A DNA stretch of 64,000 bases from CAVXTF01 sp963701375 (GTDB lineage: Bacteria > Actinomycetota > Acidimicrobiia > Acidimicrobiales > CAVXTF01), in assembly GCA_963701375.1 (NCBI GenBank), contig CAVOZT010000001.1, forward strand, positions 124,001-188,000, written 5' to 3'. Position 1 is the stretch's first letter. The number at the start of each line of letters is the position of its first letter. Below are positions 9,496-18,424 of this stretch, piece by piece. A model generated the notes under the pieces. That model was not told where the DNA came from. It did no database searches and saw only the letters and a program-made list of their open reading frames with translations. The position numbers were made by a program, and so were the translations under genes.

Positions 9496-10987
9496 TTAGC
9501 CCGGTGGATCTACGTAAGCGTAAACCGGGAATCCGTTCAAGGCCTGCGACTCGGACGGCATGAACGGCCCGTTGATCACAACATTCAGTTGGCCAGTTTG
9601 ACCTGGACCGGCGTCGCCCTCGACGGTCAGAACGTCTCCGTGAGGCCAGACCTCGGCCACTATTCCCGTGTGCACAGAAGTGTTCGACGACTGAGGCCCT
9701 GTTCCGTAGAGGATCGCGTCGCCCGGTGTCGGGACGCGACCGCGCCGAAAGGTCGAGGCCACGGGCGGCACCCCACGTGTAAACGTCTCCGACGAAGCCG
9801 TAGCTCGGAATGCCGACTCCGACGCTCTCCCAAGTCCACGTGGCGAAAAGGGCGCACCACTGCTCGCAAGGACCGTACGGGTTGCAGAAGGGTCCGGTTG
9901 CCAGATTTGGGTCTCCTCCCACCTGACTGGTTGCGACAGCGACGATGGCGCGATCGACGGCGGCCGGTGGCGGGACGGGGGAGGCGGCAAGGGTGTACGC
10001 GAAGTCTTGCGGGGCGAGGAGCCAATAACCGTTACCTGTCGGACTGCTCACGATGTCGGTCACGGGTATTGCCGGCACCTGGTTGCCGAGCGATCCAAGT
10101 GCGTGGTGAGCGAATCCGTAGACCTGGCCTCCCCAGTCGACCATCCAATAGCCGCCGTTGTGGGGCAGAGCCGCCAGTCCGCGGACGGGGTTGTAAGGAG
10201 GGTGCGATCCCATAGAGCCGAAGAACGGCGCGTCGAATGCGTAGATGCCGCCGTCGGATCCGGCGAGCCAGTAGCCGCCACCGTCATCTGTCGCCGCCAT
10301 TGCGACGATCGGGGCGTTTATGTGCTTTCCGCCCATCGATCCGTGGTACTTGGCGTCTCCGAACGCGAAGATCCCGCCGTCGGAGGCGACCATCCAATAC
10401 CCCTTGCCGTCGGGAGTCGCCGCGATGCCGACAATCGGAGCGGCCAGGTGCTTGTTTCCCATGGAGCCGCGGAACTTCGCGTCTCCGAACGCGAAGATCC
10501 CGCCGTCCGACGCGACGAGCCAGTAACCCATCCCGTCTGGAGTCGCCGCGATCCCGACGACCGGGGCAAAGAGCCTCATGCTTCCCGTCGAGCCCCGGAA
10601 TTTGGCGTCGCCATATGCGAACACGCCACCGTCTGCGGCGACCAGCCAATACCCCTTGCCATCAGGAGTAGCTGCCATCGACGTGACCAGGCTCGACAGA
10701 ACCATTCTCGAGGGAGAACCCTCGAAAGTCGCGTCGCCGAACGGCACTACCCCCTGGCCGCCATAACCGTGCGGAACGAAGGCCGCGAGCATCACTCGGG
10801 TCGGGTTAACCGGGTGGGGGTCACCGGCTTGGCGTTGTGAAGCAGATGCTCCTGGCAGCCACGCGAGCACGACCAGGAGCACCAACAGCAAGACTGGCTG
10901 GCCGACGAGCTCTTCGGAACGAACCGGAAGACGGGTCACAACGGTTGTTCGACCTGAGTTGTCGCGCGCTTGACCGCTGGACTCCAC
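9496..10987 (-). CDS. Secreted repeat protein with C-terminal CHAP amidase domain (frame broken)
   Basis: Secreted cell-wall hydrolase candidate. After an N-terminal hydrophobic segment come about seven 42-residue repeats of the GYWLVASDGGIFAFGDA type, probably a beta-propeller, then a CHAP domain with the catalytic Cys in CEQWCALFATWTWE. The frame shifts near 9757: WGAARG continues in another frame as STFRRGRVPTPGDAILYGTG, followed by the expected CHAP His in SVHTGIVAEV and a C-terminus ending at 9496. Removing one base of the doublet at 9757-9758 restores one continuous protein of about 497 residues. As sequenced, the first frame runs on to 9419 with unrelated residues. The start is a GTG at 10987. 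Confidence 0.8.
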
Positions 10988-11013
10988 GAGAAGCCGATGT
11001 TACGGGTGAGAGA

Positions 11014-11034
11014 CCTCCGGCCAAAAGGCCGAGG
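11014..11034 (-). other. Leader hairpin upstream of the CHAP gene
   Basis: About 8-bp stem with an AAAA/TTTT loop and one bulged base (CCTCCGGCC ... GGCCGAGG), in the 105-bp gap between the GH18 stop (11093) and the CHAP-protein start (10987). It could end GH18 transcription or be part of the CHAP mRNA leader. No U-tract follows on the minus strand, so a classical terminator is not well supported. Confidence 0.35.
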
Positions 11035-11092
11035 ATCGCAGTTTTTCGAGATTTGATGTGAGAAAAGGCGGATCTTGCCTGACTAAGCCGGA

Positions 11093-13594
11093 CTAAACGG
11101 CGGTAGTCGACGTTGTGGGGGGTATCGACGTCGTCGTGGTCGATTGTGGAACCGTTGTCGTCGTGGTCGACGGCGATGTCGTCGTCGTCGAGGGCTGCGT
11201 TGTAGTCGTCGACTGCGGAACCGTGGTCGTCGACGACTGAGGATCCGTCGTTGTCGTCGGCGCGAGAGAAGTGGTGGTAGTGCCTTTCCCTCTCGTCGTC
11301 GACGTGGTCGCAGTGGTCGCTGCCCGAGACACGTTCGCGGCAGGTGCCGGCCCAGGAGGCGGCAGGTTGTACGCCTTCACCACCGGAGCGTTCCCGACTA
11401 GGGCCGCCAGCATCGCGGGATCGTTGCCTTCCATCCCGAGGGTCCATATGCCGACGCCGCGAGCGCCGAAACTGTTCGCTACCTGAGCCTTCTGTGCCAA
11501 CGCCTGAGGGTCGTCGAACCACGTCTGATGCCACTTCTTGCCGACCTTGTACGCGGTCCACGCGGTACCGGTCGCCTGGTTCCAGTACACCGGGCTGCTT
11601 GCCATCTGCGTTGCTATCTGCGAGTAGGGGACGGGCGACGCGGGACCCGTTGCGGTGGCGGACGCACCCGGGCCCGTCGTCGGCCAGTCGTACCCGTAGA
11701 ACGGCAGACCGAGAATCAACTTCGATGCCGGTACGACCTGGGTGTACTCCTGCATCGACTCTTCTGCCGAGAAGTTAGACCCGCTGAACTGCCCGTTTTT
11801 CGATCCGGTGGGGCCGCCCATCTGGTACGCCATGACGAAGAACGCGTCCACACTCGGCGCCAGTCCGCTGATGTCGTAAAAGCCCTGGGGATCGCCGGCG
11901 GACGACGCATAAGTGTCCATGGTGATCTGCCAGTGAGCGTCAGCCCGGCGCACGATCAAGGACACGCCGGCCATCAGCTTGTCCAAACCGGTCTGATCGG
12001 ACGAGCCCGCCCCTTCGAAGTCGACGTTCACGCCGTCGAAGTTCTTCGCCCTGACGAGACCCACTAGTTGGTTGCCGAGAGTGGTGGCTGCGCCCGGGTC
12101 GGAGGTGAGCTTGTCGAGGGTCGCCTGGTCGAAGCATTCGACTGTCAACACGACCCGGGAGCCGGATGCGTGGGCTCTGCTGATCAGGTCAGCGAGGTCC
12201 TGGCTCTGATAGCCCGTCCAACCGTCGCCGAACTGCACGATCGACCCGTCGGCGTTCACATCGAGACCGAAGTAGGACACCGTGCTCAGGTCGTTCACGT
12301 TGAACCCACTCTCTTGGGGGAGGGTCCAGTAAGGAGCGAAAGCGAATATCTCGTGCGATGACAGCGACGGCTCTTGTGCGAGAGACGGCGGCGCCGGAAG
12401 CGGCTTGGCCTTGGCGCGTGCGAGCTTGAAAGTCTTGTGAGGCGGAGGGGCGAAGGCGACTTGGAGCCCTTGAGTCTGAGGCCAGTCCGGCGCTACGGGA
12501 CCGACGACATGGCCGGCACTGTGATGCGTCTTCGCCGGGTCGGGTTGGAAGGCGGCGGCCGTGCTTGCGGCGGTCGTCGCAGCGAGCCCCACGCCCAGGG
12601 CGATCGTTGCGATCCGGCGCTGGCGCGACCAGGTTCGGACGCGGATGTGGCGACCTACGTTCCTGCCCGACATCGCGTGTGCCGGCTTGGATGCATGGCC
12701 GCTCCAGGTCAGGAGGTTTCTCAGGACCTGTGCGGTCTGTACCCGCTGTATCCGACGTTGACGTTGTTCCGGCTGCACATGACTTGCGACGTGGCGGCGG
12801 TTGCTGCGCGCCGAACGTCCGAAGATCCGCCGCCTCGCGTGACGAGTTGCCCGGGGTGCCGAAAAATCCTTGCCTTGAATGCCCGCGGTCGAGCCTGAAA
12901 CGACCCCGGCCTCGGGCCTCGTCGAGGCGTCGGGTCTTCCCGACTGGCCAGGTGGCCCGTCGTTTTCCTCCATCTGGTCATTCCCCCCGGGATGCGACTT
13001 TCGTTCGGGCGTTCCGTCCCTTTCGGGCGTTCCGTCCGTTTCGGGCGTTCCGTCCTTTTCGGGCGTTCCGTCCTTTTCGGGCGCGTTGTCTAGAGCTAGT
13101 GCCCCGTCCGCATCGAACGCTCCGAGCTCTTTGACTACTTCGCCCACACGACGACTGTTCTTGAGCTCACTCCAGCAGTCTTTGGCCGCTGTTGGCAGGG
13201 CTGCTATCCAGATACCGATCGTGTAGGCGGGTGCCAAGAACCTGAAGGTGTGGTCGGCCGTGGACACCTCGAGCAATTGCGTCCAATTGCCGTCCGGGTC
13301 GGCAGCTATGCCGTCTGCGCCGATGCCGATGACCTCCGACCATCTCCATCCGGCAACGCGAGCCGCCATTACCTCGAGAACGAGTTGTGCTTCCTCGGCC
13401 TGCAGCGCGACTCCGGAGGCGAGTGCCTTCTCACCCTCTGCAACCACGGCAAGCAGGCACCCGTCGAGCCTTGCTCCGGACATCGGAGTGCCACCTGCGG
13501 GCGGAGGTCCGAGACGGACGCCCGCAAGCTGACCGCCACCCACGAGGCGGGCTTTGGGCTTCGCAGGGGCGGAATGCGCGGTGTCCTGGATCAC
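11093..13594 (-). CDS. Membrane-anchored GH18 (chitinase-like) protein with Thr-rich tail
   Basis: Three-part protein of 833 residues, GTG start. Residues 1-325 lack a signal peptide and look cytoplasmic: a folded domain (about 40-160), a hexapeptide repeat GTPE(K/R/T)D (about 174-198) and an Arg-rich stretch. One membrane helix follows (about 328-348), then a glycoside hydrolase 18 domain (about 414-745) with the catalytic motif DGVNVDFE near residues 520-527, complete with its Glu. The last 65 residues are a Thr/Ser/Pro-rich tail, probably in or near the wall. GH18 proteins of this YaaH/spore-type class bind or cut N-acetylglucosamine polymers. Type II topology is my inference. Confidence 0.85.
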   Translation of the reverse strand: MIQDTAHSAPAKPKARLVGGGQLAGVRLGPPPAGGTPMSGARLDGCLLAVVAEGEKALASGVALQAEEAQLVLEVMAARVAGWRWSEVIGIGADGIAADPDGNWTQLLEVSTADHTFRFLAPAYTIGIWIAALPTAAKDCWSELKNSRRVGEVVKELGAFDADGALALDNAPEKDGTPEKDGTPETDGTPERDGTPERKSHPGGNDQMEENDGPPGQSGRPDASTRPEAGVVSGSTAGIQGKDFSAPRATRHARRRIFGRSARSNRRHVASHVQPEQRQRRIQRVQTAQVLRNLLTWSGHASKPAHAMSGRNVGRHIRVRTWSRQRRIATIALGVGLAATTAASTAAAFQPDPAKTHHSAGHVVGPVAPDWPQTQGLQVAFAPPPHKTFKLARAKAKPLPAPPSLAQEPSLSSHEIFAFAPYWTLPQESGFNVNDLSTVSYFGLDVNADGSIVQFGDGWTGYQSQDLADLISRAHASGSRVVLTVECFDQATLDKLTSDPGAATTLGNQLVGLVRAKNFDGVNVDFEGAGSSDQTGLDKLMAGVSLIVRRADAHWQITMDTYASSAGDPQGFYDISGLAPSVDAFFVMAYQMGGPTGSKNGQFSGSNFSAEESMQEYTQVVPASKLILGLPFYGYDWPTTGPGASATATGPASPVPYSQIATQMASSPVYWNQATGTAWTAYKVGKKWHQTWFDDPQALAQKAQVANSFGARGVGIWTLGMEGNDPAMLAALVGNAPVVKAYNLPPPGPAPAANVSRAATTATTSTTRGKGTTTTSLAPTTTTDPQSSTTTVPQSTTTTQPSTTTTSPSTTTTTVPQSTTTTSIPPTTSTTAV
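13004..13081 (-). repeat. 18-bp tandem repeat inside the GH18 gene
   Basis: Four full 18-bp units plus a partial one (unit core TTCGGGCGTTCCGTCC, starting at 13004, 13022, 13040, 13058 and 13076). They encode the hexapeptide GTPE-x-D in the linker before the Arg-rich region. Units differ at one or two bases, so the array can change length by slippage without breaking the frame. Confidence 0.85.
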
Positions 13595-13612
13595 TGCATC
13601 GTCCTGTCCTGA

Positions 13613-13672
13613 CTGAGCGGCGGTCTGTCGGGCTGAGCGGCGGTCTGTCGGGCTGAGCGGCGGTCTGTCGGG
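13613..13672. repeat. Three perfect 20-bp tandem repeats
   Basis: Unit CTGAGCGGCGGTCTGTCGGG at 13613-13632, 13633-13652 and 13653-13672, directly upstream of the GH18 start (13594, minus strand). It is non-coding and would lie in that gene's promoter or leader. Confidence 0.9.
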
Positions 13673-14255
13673 CCATTCAGGCGTCTAAGCGGTCGGTATA
13701 GCCCTTTGGGGGTCAGGGTTCCTGAACTCGGCTCGCGCTAGGCATGGTGCAACCTACGTCTAGAGCTCGCGATGACGCCAAGATCCGGAAGCTTGCGGTT
13801 GCGGGTTGTGCAAGTTGTGGAAGTTGTGGAAATCGTGACCGGGGTGGCGGGACCGATACCCGGCCCGGAGTCCACGATCCGCCTCGGCTGGTCGTCGAGG
13901 CGATTGCTTGACGCTGGCCGTCCTCCTTCCGCTGGGAGGAAGTTCCTCCTTTTGGTGCGGTGACGTGTCCAGTGTTGTTGAAGTGATTCTCGGTTCGCAA
14001 GACCGACACCTGCGTTTCGGTCACGCTCTGTGGTCATAGAAGTGGAATTGGTGATCCGTCGACACTCGCCAGTACCCAGGAGGTACGAGATCGGTGGAAG
14101 TGCACTCTTTCCGCGTCGAACGGCGCACAACTTTGGGGCTGTCGCGACGGGTGAGTCCCGCCGATAAATACCGACAGACCGATAGGCAACCGGAACGAGG
14201 CTGGCCGCTAGCGTTTTAGCGGTTCCGCCGCAAGCAGGTCACGGGGCGACCACGA
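13673..14255 (+). other. Long intergenic region with candidate structured leader
   Basis: No credible gene: the short open frames here have no recognisable protein character. The part nearest the PIN gene (about 14140-14250) looks structured. It contains GACGGGTGAGTCCCGCC, then CCGACAGACCGATAGGC, and a hairpin CCGCTA-N6-TAGCGG at 14205-14222, ending about 33 bases before the ATG at 14256. Some elements recall the 3' half of ydaO (c-di-AMP) riboswitches, but the match is partial and I do not assign a class. Promoters for the divergent GH18 and PIN genes must also lie here. Confidence 0.3.
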
Positions 14256-15344
14256 ATGATCTTTGTCGAGGGGTTCAGGCTCTTCTTGGTGATCGCAGGT
14301 GCGATCGCGGGCCTAGCCACCGGGAACAGCTTCGACAAGCACGGGATTGCTCCTGTCGTTGGACTGGCGTTGGGGGCTTTCCTCGCTTACGTGTTCGGGG
14401 GGGTGGCCGGGAGGCTGCTCGACAAAGGAATGGAGGGCATGGTCAGCGGCCTGCGGAGCATGCCGGCGGGCGAGGTTTTCGCAGGAACGGTCGTCGGGAC
14501 CTCGGGCCTGCTCATCGGTTTGGTGGCCGGCCTCCCTTTGATCGCCCTGGTCCACTCGAACGTCGACTACCCGATCGTTGCGGCCGTGGCCTGGGCGTTT
14601 GCAGCGTTCGGAGTCCGGCTCGGGATTGTAAAGGGCCGGGACATGATCCGCGCCGCCGGCATCTCGAGGTTGCTCGATCCAGTCGTGGAGCCGCCTCCGA
14701 CCGGGATGCTCGTCGTCGATACGTCGGCCGTGATGGACCGGTACCTCCTGGTGCTCGGGCGCGCTGGGTTGCTCGAGGTCGGTCTCGTGCTTCCACGGTT
14801 CGTGATCGACGAGGTCCGCGCTCTCGCCGAGAGCCCCGATCCGGTCACCTCCCGGCGAGCTCGCCGGGGTCTCGAGGCGGTCGAGACCCTTCGGGTCGCA
14901 GGGGTAGACGTGCGAATCGATGCGGAAGAGTTCGTGCATCTCGAAGACCCGGGCCGCAAGGCGGTGGCCGTCGCGGCTCGTTACGGTCTGCGTGTCGCAA
15001 CGTGCTCAGCCGAGGTCGTGGCCCTGGCCGAGCAGGAGGGTGTGCCTGCGCTCGACCTGAGACGCCTGACGGCCGAGCTCACTCCCGATCACCCTCCCGG
15101 CGAGAGGCTCACTGTCGATCTGATCAGATCGGGACGTCAGGCGCGCCAGGCGGTTGGTTACCTGCCCGAGGGTGACATGGTGGTGGTGAACGACGCTGCT
15201 CACCTCGTGGGACGGCTCAACGTGCCAGTCGTCGTTGCCTCGACTCGGCAGACGAGCCAGGGACTCCTGGTGTTCGCCCACCTCGCCGAGCACGAGACCT
15301 CCAGGTCGATGCCGGTCGTCGGGAGCAGCGTTCCCGAGAGGTAG
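14256..15344 (+). CDS. YacL-like membrane PIN/TRAM domain protein
   Basis: Protein of 362 residues with YacL-type layout: about four N-terminal membrane helices (residues 1-130), a PIN nuclease-like domain from MLVVDTSAVMDR (about 150) to about 275, and a C-terminal TRAM RNA-binding domain (YLPEGDMVVVNDA). The first PIN Asp is present in VDTSAVMD. The later site, normally TND, reads TCSAE, so one metal-binding acid seems lost and nuclease activity is doubtful. Relatives are widespread in Gram-positive bacteria with an unclear cellular role. The gene stands alone, facing the transhydrogenase operon tail to tail. Confidence 0.85.
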   Translation: MIFVEGFRLFLVIAGAIAGLATGNSFDKHGIAPVVGLALGAFLAYVFGGVAGRLLDKGMEGMVSGLRSMPAGEVFAGTVVGTSGLLIGLVAGLPLIALVHSNVDYPIVAAVAWAFAAFGVRLGIVKGRDMIRAAGISRLLDPVVEPPPTGMLVVDTSAVMDRYLLVLGRAGLLEVGLVLPRFVIDEVRALAESPDPVTSRRARRGLEAVETLRVAGVDVRIDAEEFVHLEDPGRKAVAVAARYGLRVATCSAEVVALAEQEGVPALDLRRLTAELTPDHPPGERLTVDLIRSGRQARQAVGYLPEGDMVVVNDAAHLVGRLNVPVVVASTRQTSQGLLVFAHLAEHETSRSMPVVGSSVPER

Positions 15345-15372
15345 AAGACCTTCCCGATCGGTAGGAGATCGG

Positions 15373-16794
15373 TCAGGCGACGGCTACGGCAGCATTGAGC
15401 TTGGTGAGCGAGTCCTTGGCATCTCCGAAGAGCATCGTCGTCTTCGGGTCGTAGAGAAGCTCGTTGTCGATCCCCGCGAATCCCGGTCGCATGGAGCGCT
15501 TGAGGAAGATGACGTTCTCGGCCTGGTCCACGTTGATTATCGGCATGCCGTATATCGGGCTTCCCGGTGTGTTGCGTGCGGCGGGGTTGACCGTGTCGTT
15601 CGCGCCGACCACGAGCGCGACGTCGGTCGTCTGCATCTCGGGGTTCGCCTCGTCCATCTCCTTCAGTTGCTCGTAGGGTACGTTCGCCTCGGCCAACAGC
15701 ACGTTCATGTGACCGGGCATGCGGCCGGCGACCGGATGGATCGCGTAATAGACCTCGACGCCCCTGCTCATCAGCTCGTCGGCGAGCTCCTTCGCCGCAT
15801 GCTGTGCCTGGGCTACCGCCAAGCCGTACCCCGGCACGATCGCCACCTTTCTCGCATATGCGAGCAGAACACCGATGTCCTCTGCGGTACCCGTTCGAAC
15901 GGAACGCCCGGCTGCTGTTTGCGCGTCGGCGTCTGCGGTCACGACAGATCCGAAGGCGCTGAACAGGATGTTCGGTAGCGATCGACCCATCGCCGTGCTC
16001 ATCATCCGAGTGAGCAAGATGCCCGAAGCGCCGACCAGAGTTCCCGCCACGATGAGCAGGTTGTTGTCCAGGGTGAACCCCGACGCTGCGACTGCCAGCC
16101 CGGTGAACGAGTTAAGGAGCGAAATGAGCACGGGCACGTCCGCCCCCCCGATCGGCATGACGAACGCAGCACCGAGTACGAGGGAGAGCACGAGCAACAA
16201 GTAAACGAAGACGATGTGCCCTGTCACGAGCGCGGCGACGGCGAGCCCCACAATGACGATCGCCAGCACGGCGTTCACCTGCTGCTGCCCCGGATACGTG
16301 ATGGGACGGCCTGTGATGAGCTCTTGCAACTTGGCGAAGGCGACGGCGCTACCGGAGAACGAGACGGCTCCGACGAGCACCCCGAAGAGCACTTCGCCGA
16401 TCTTGTATACGGCCACATGAGAGCTCGGGAGCTTCAGCAGCTCCGTCACCGACACGAGAGCTGCGGCACCTCCGCCCACGCCGTTGAAGATGGCGACCAT
16501 CTGGGGCATCGCGGTCATCTTCACGATGCGGGCCGCAGGGATCGCAATCGCAGCCCCGATCGCCATGGCTATGACGATCAGGAGGACGTTGAGTCCGTGA
16601 TTCGCGATATCGCCCGGGCCTTCATGGCGCAGCGTCGGGTTCGAGAACGTCATCCCGATCGCGACAGCGGCAGCGAGGGCACCGAGAGCGTTGCCACGCC
16701 GAGCGTGACGCGGGTTGCTTAATCCCTTAAGGGCGATGATGAAACCGATGATCGCGAGCAGGTCGACCAGATCTGTCCAGGTCCCGAGACTCAC
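15373..16794 (-). CDS. pntB: Proton-translocating NAD(P) transhydrogenase, beta subunit
   Basis: PntB, 473 residues, about nine membrane helices (domain II) followed by the NADP(H)-binding domain III. Family motifs seen: GYGLAVAQAQ near residue 325, GRMPGHMNVLLAEANVPY, the VGANDTVNPAAR loop, KRSMRPGFAG and LLYDPKTTMLFGDAK. It couples hydride transfer between NADH and NADP+ to proton entry, supplying NADPH. The GTG start overlaps the pntAB stop (GTGA at 16791-16794), making it the last gene of a three-gene operon. Confidence 0.96.
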   Translation of the reverse strand: MSLGTWTDLVDLLAIIGFIIALKGLSNPRHARRGNALGALAAAVAIGMTFSNPTLRHEGPGDIANHGLNVLLIVIAMAIGAAIAIPAARIVKMTAMPQMVAIFNGVGGGAAALVSVTELLKLPSSHVAVYKIGEVLFGVLVGAVSFSGSAVAFAKLQELITGRPITYPGQQQVNAVLAIVIVGLAVAALVTGHIVFVYLLLVLSLVLGAAFVMPIGGADVPVLISLLNSFTGLAVAASGFTLDNNLLIVAGTLVGASGILLTRMMSTAMGRSLPNILFSAFGSVVTADADAQTAAGRSVRTGTAEDIGVLLAYARKVAIVPGYGLAVAQAQHAAKELADELMSRGVEVYYAIHPVAGRMPGHMNVLLAEANVPYEQLKEMDEANPEMQTTDVALVVGANDTVNPAARNTPGSPIYGMPIINVDQAENVIFLKRSMRPGFAGIDNELLYDPKTTMLFGDAKDSLTKLNAAVAVA

Positions 16795-17183
16795 GGCGCT
16801 TTGCTCTCCGGAGTCGTCGATCCGGTCGGTCCGTTCGATCCTGTTGTTCCGCTCGATCCTGTTGTCCCGGTTTTACCGCCGGCGGACTGCCGTCCCGGTG
16901 ACCTGCCCTTGAACATCTGGAGCATTCGGTCCGTCACGACGAACCCGCCGACGACGTTCAGAGTTGCCAGCAGAACCGCGACGAACCCGAGGACCTCTTC
17001 GGTCGCGCCGTGCGCGTCTCCGAGCACGATGATCGTTCCGACGAGGATGATCCCGTGGATCGCGTTCGATCCCGACATCAGGGGCGTGTGAAGGATGCTC
17101 GGGACCTTCGAGATCACCTCGTTGCCCACGAACGCGGCGAGCACGAAAATCGTCAACAACTCCACGATCCCGATGCCGCTCAT
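16791..17183 (-). CDS. pntAB: NAD(P) transhydrogenase, alpha subunit part 2 (membrane)
   Basis: Small membrane subunit, 130 residues, with three or four helices: IGIVELLTIFVLAAFVGNEV, the conserved TPLMSGSNAIHGI loop, and VLGFVAVLLATLNVVGGFVVTDRML cut by a short turn. This is the domain-II part of PntA encoded separately, as in many actinobacteria. The C-terminus carries an extra Gly/Ser/Thr-rich tail (TTGSSGTTGSNGPTG). It overlaps both neighbours by ATGA/GTGA junctions. Confidence 0.95.
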   Translation of the reverse strand: MSGIGIVELLTIFVLAAFVGNEVISKVPSILHTPLMSGSNAIHGIILVGTIIVLGDAHGATEEVLGFVAVLLATLNVVGGFVVTDRMLQMFKGRSPGRQSAGGKTGTTGSSGTTGSNGPTGSTTPESKAP

Positions 17184-18382
17184 GTCTGTGCTCCTGGCGC
17201 TCCTGGCGAATCCTTCGGGGGGGCAAGTTGCTCGATCAGAGCTTGGTTGACGATCTCACCCTCACGTGTGACGCAGCAGCCGACGAGGATCTCGTCCGAC
17301 GGGTCGGGTTTCAATTCACCGTCTACTACGAGGAGTCCCAAGAAGTTGGAGACATTGCGCGCATAGAGGAAGCTCGCATGTTCGGGCATCGAAGACGCAG
17401 GGTTGGTCATTCCGTGCACGGTCACCTCTGCGTGCTCCACGTCGACCCCCGGTTGCGAAAGCTCGCAATTCCCGCCTTGATCTGCAGCCAGGTCGACGAT
17501 CACCGAGCCGGGCTTCATCCCTTCGACCATCGCCGTCGTGACGAGTATTGGAGCCTTTCGCCCAGGTACGGCTGCCGTCGTTATGACGACGTCTGAGGCC
17601 ATCACCTCGTTTCCGATCAGTTCGCGTTGGCGGGCGAGGAACTCTTCGGACTGCTCGCGGGCGTAGCCGCCGGATCCTTCCTGGATCTCGAGGTCGAGCT
17701 CGACGAACGTTGCGCCGAGCGACATGACCTCTTCTTTTGAAGCAGATCGAACGTCATAGGCACGGACTTGTGCTCCAAGCCTGCGGGCGGTTGCGATTGC
17801 TTGGAGACCCGCCACTCCTGCGCCCATCACGAGCACCTTCGCCGGAGGCACCGTGCCGGCGGCGGTCATGAACATCGGGAAGAACTTGGGGAGCAGCTCG
17901 GCCCCGTCGAGCACAGCCCTGTAGCCCGAGACCGTGGCTTGCGACGAAAGAGCGTCCATCGGCTGAGCACGGCTGATACGCGGCAAAAGATCGAGGCTGT
18001 ACGAAGTGATCCGGCGCCGGACGAGGACCTGGACGACTTCGGGCTGTGCCTGCGGCTGGAGGAAGCTGACGAGACTTACCCCTTCTGGGAGCATCTCGGC
18101 CTCGTCCGTTGTCGGCGGCTGAACGCGCGCCACCACCTGGGCCCCCTCAAGGACTGCGGTCGCATCACCCGCGATGCTGGCGCCCTTGGCGGTGTACACG
18201 TCGTCGGAGAACGAAGCGGCAACACCTGCGCCGGCCTGTACGGCGGTCTCCACGCCCGTTGTAGCGAGGCGCGCCACCACGTCGGGAACGGTTGCGACTC
18301 GCCTCTCGCCGGGGCGTGTCTCTGCCGGGACAGCGAGCCTCACGGGGGAGTATCGAAGCACGCAAGCCTCCACGCCGACCAC
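17180..18382 (-). CDS. pntAA: NAD(P) transhydrogenase, alpha subunit part 1 (NAD-binding)
   Basis: Soluble NAD(H)-binding domain I, 400 residues. Motifs: PAETRPGERRVATVP near the N-terminus, the Rossmann loop VMGAGVAGLQAIATARRLGA, the acid-ending strand AYDVRSASKEEV, the mobile-loop region and VIVDLAADQGGNCE. It docks onto PntAB/PntB at the membrane. The gene is first in the operon pntAA-pntAB-pntB; an alternative start a few codons downstream, closer to RLAVPAE, would better match family length. Confidence 0.95.
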   Translation of the reverse strand: MVGVEACVLRYSPVRLAVPAETRPGERRVATVPDVVARLATTGVETAVQAGAGVAASFSDDVYTAKGASIAGDATAVLEGAQVVARVQPPTTDEAEMLPEGVSLVSFLQPQAQPEVVQVLVRRRITSYSLDLLPRISRAQPMDALSSQATVSGYRAVLDGAELLPKFFPMFMTAAGTVPPAKVLVMGAGVAGLQAIATARRLGAQVRAYDVRSASKEEVMSLGATFVELDLEIQEGSGGYAREQSEEFLARQRELIGNEVMASDVVITTAAVPGRKAPILVTTAMVEGMKPGSVIVDLAADQGGNCELSQPGVDVEHAEVTVHGMTNPASSMPEHASFLYARNVSNFLGLLVVDGELKPDPSDEILVGCCVTREGEIVNQALIEQLAPPKDSPGAPGAQT

Positions 18383-18424
18383 TCGGCGCTGGAAAATCTT
18401 CCGCTCGAGGCTAAAAGCGAGTTG

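Noticed and set aside
11097..11290. Simple-sequence (GTC/GTT)n tract as a regulatory repeat
   Set aside because: It is the coding sequence for the Thr-rich tail of the GH18 protein.
13713..14130. Short open frames in the gap before the PIN gene
   Set aside because: Composition is not protein-like, no motif or good start; kept as non-coding.
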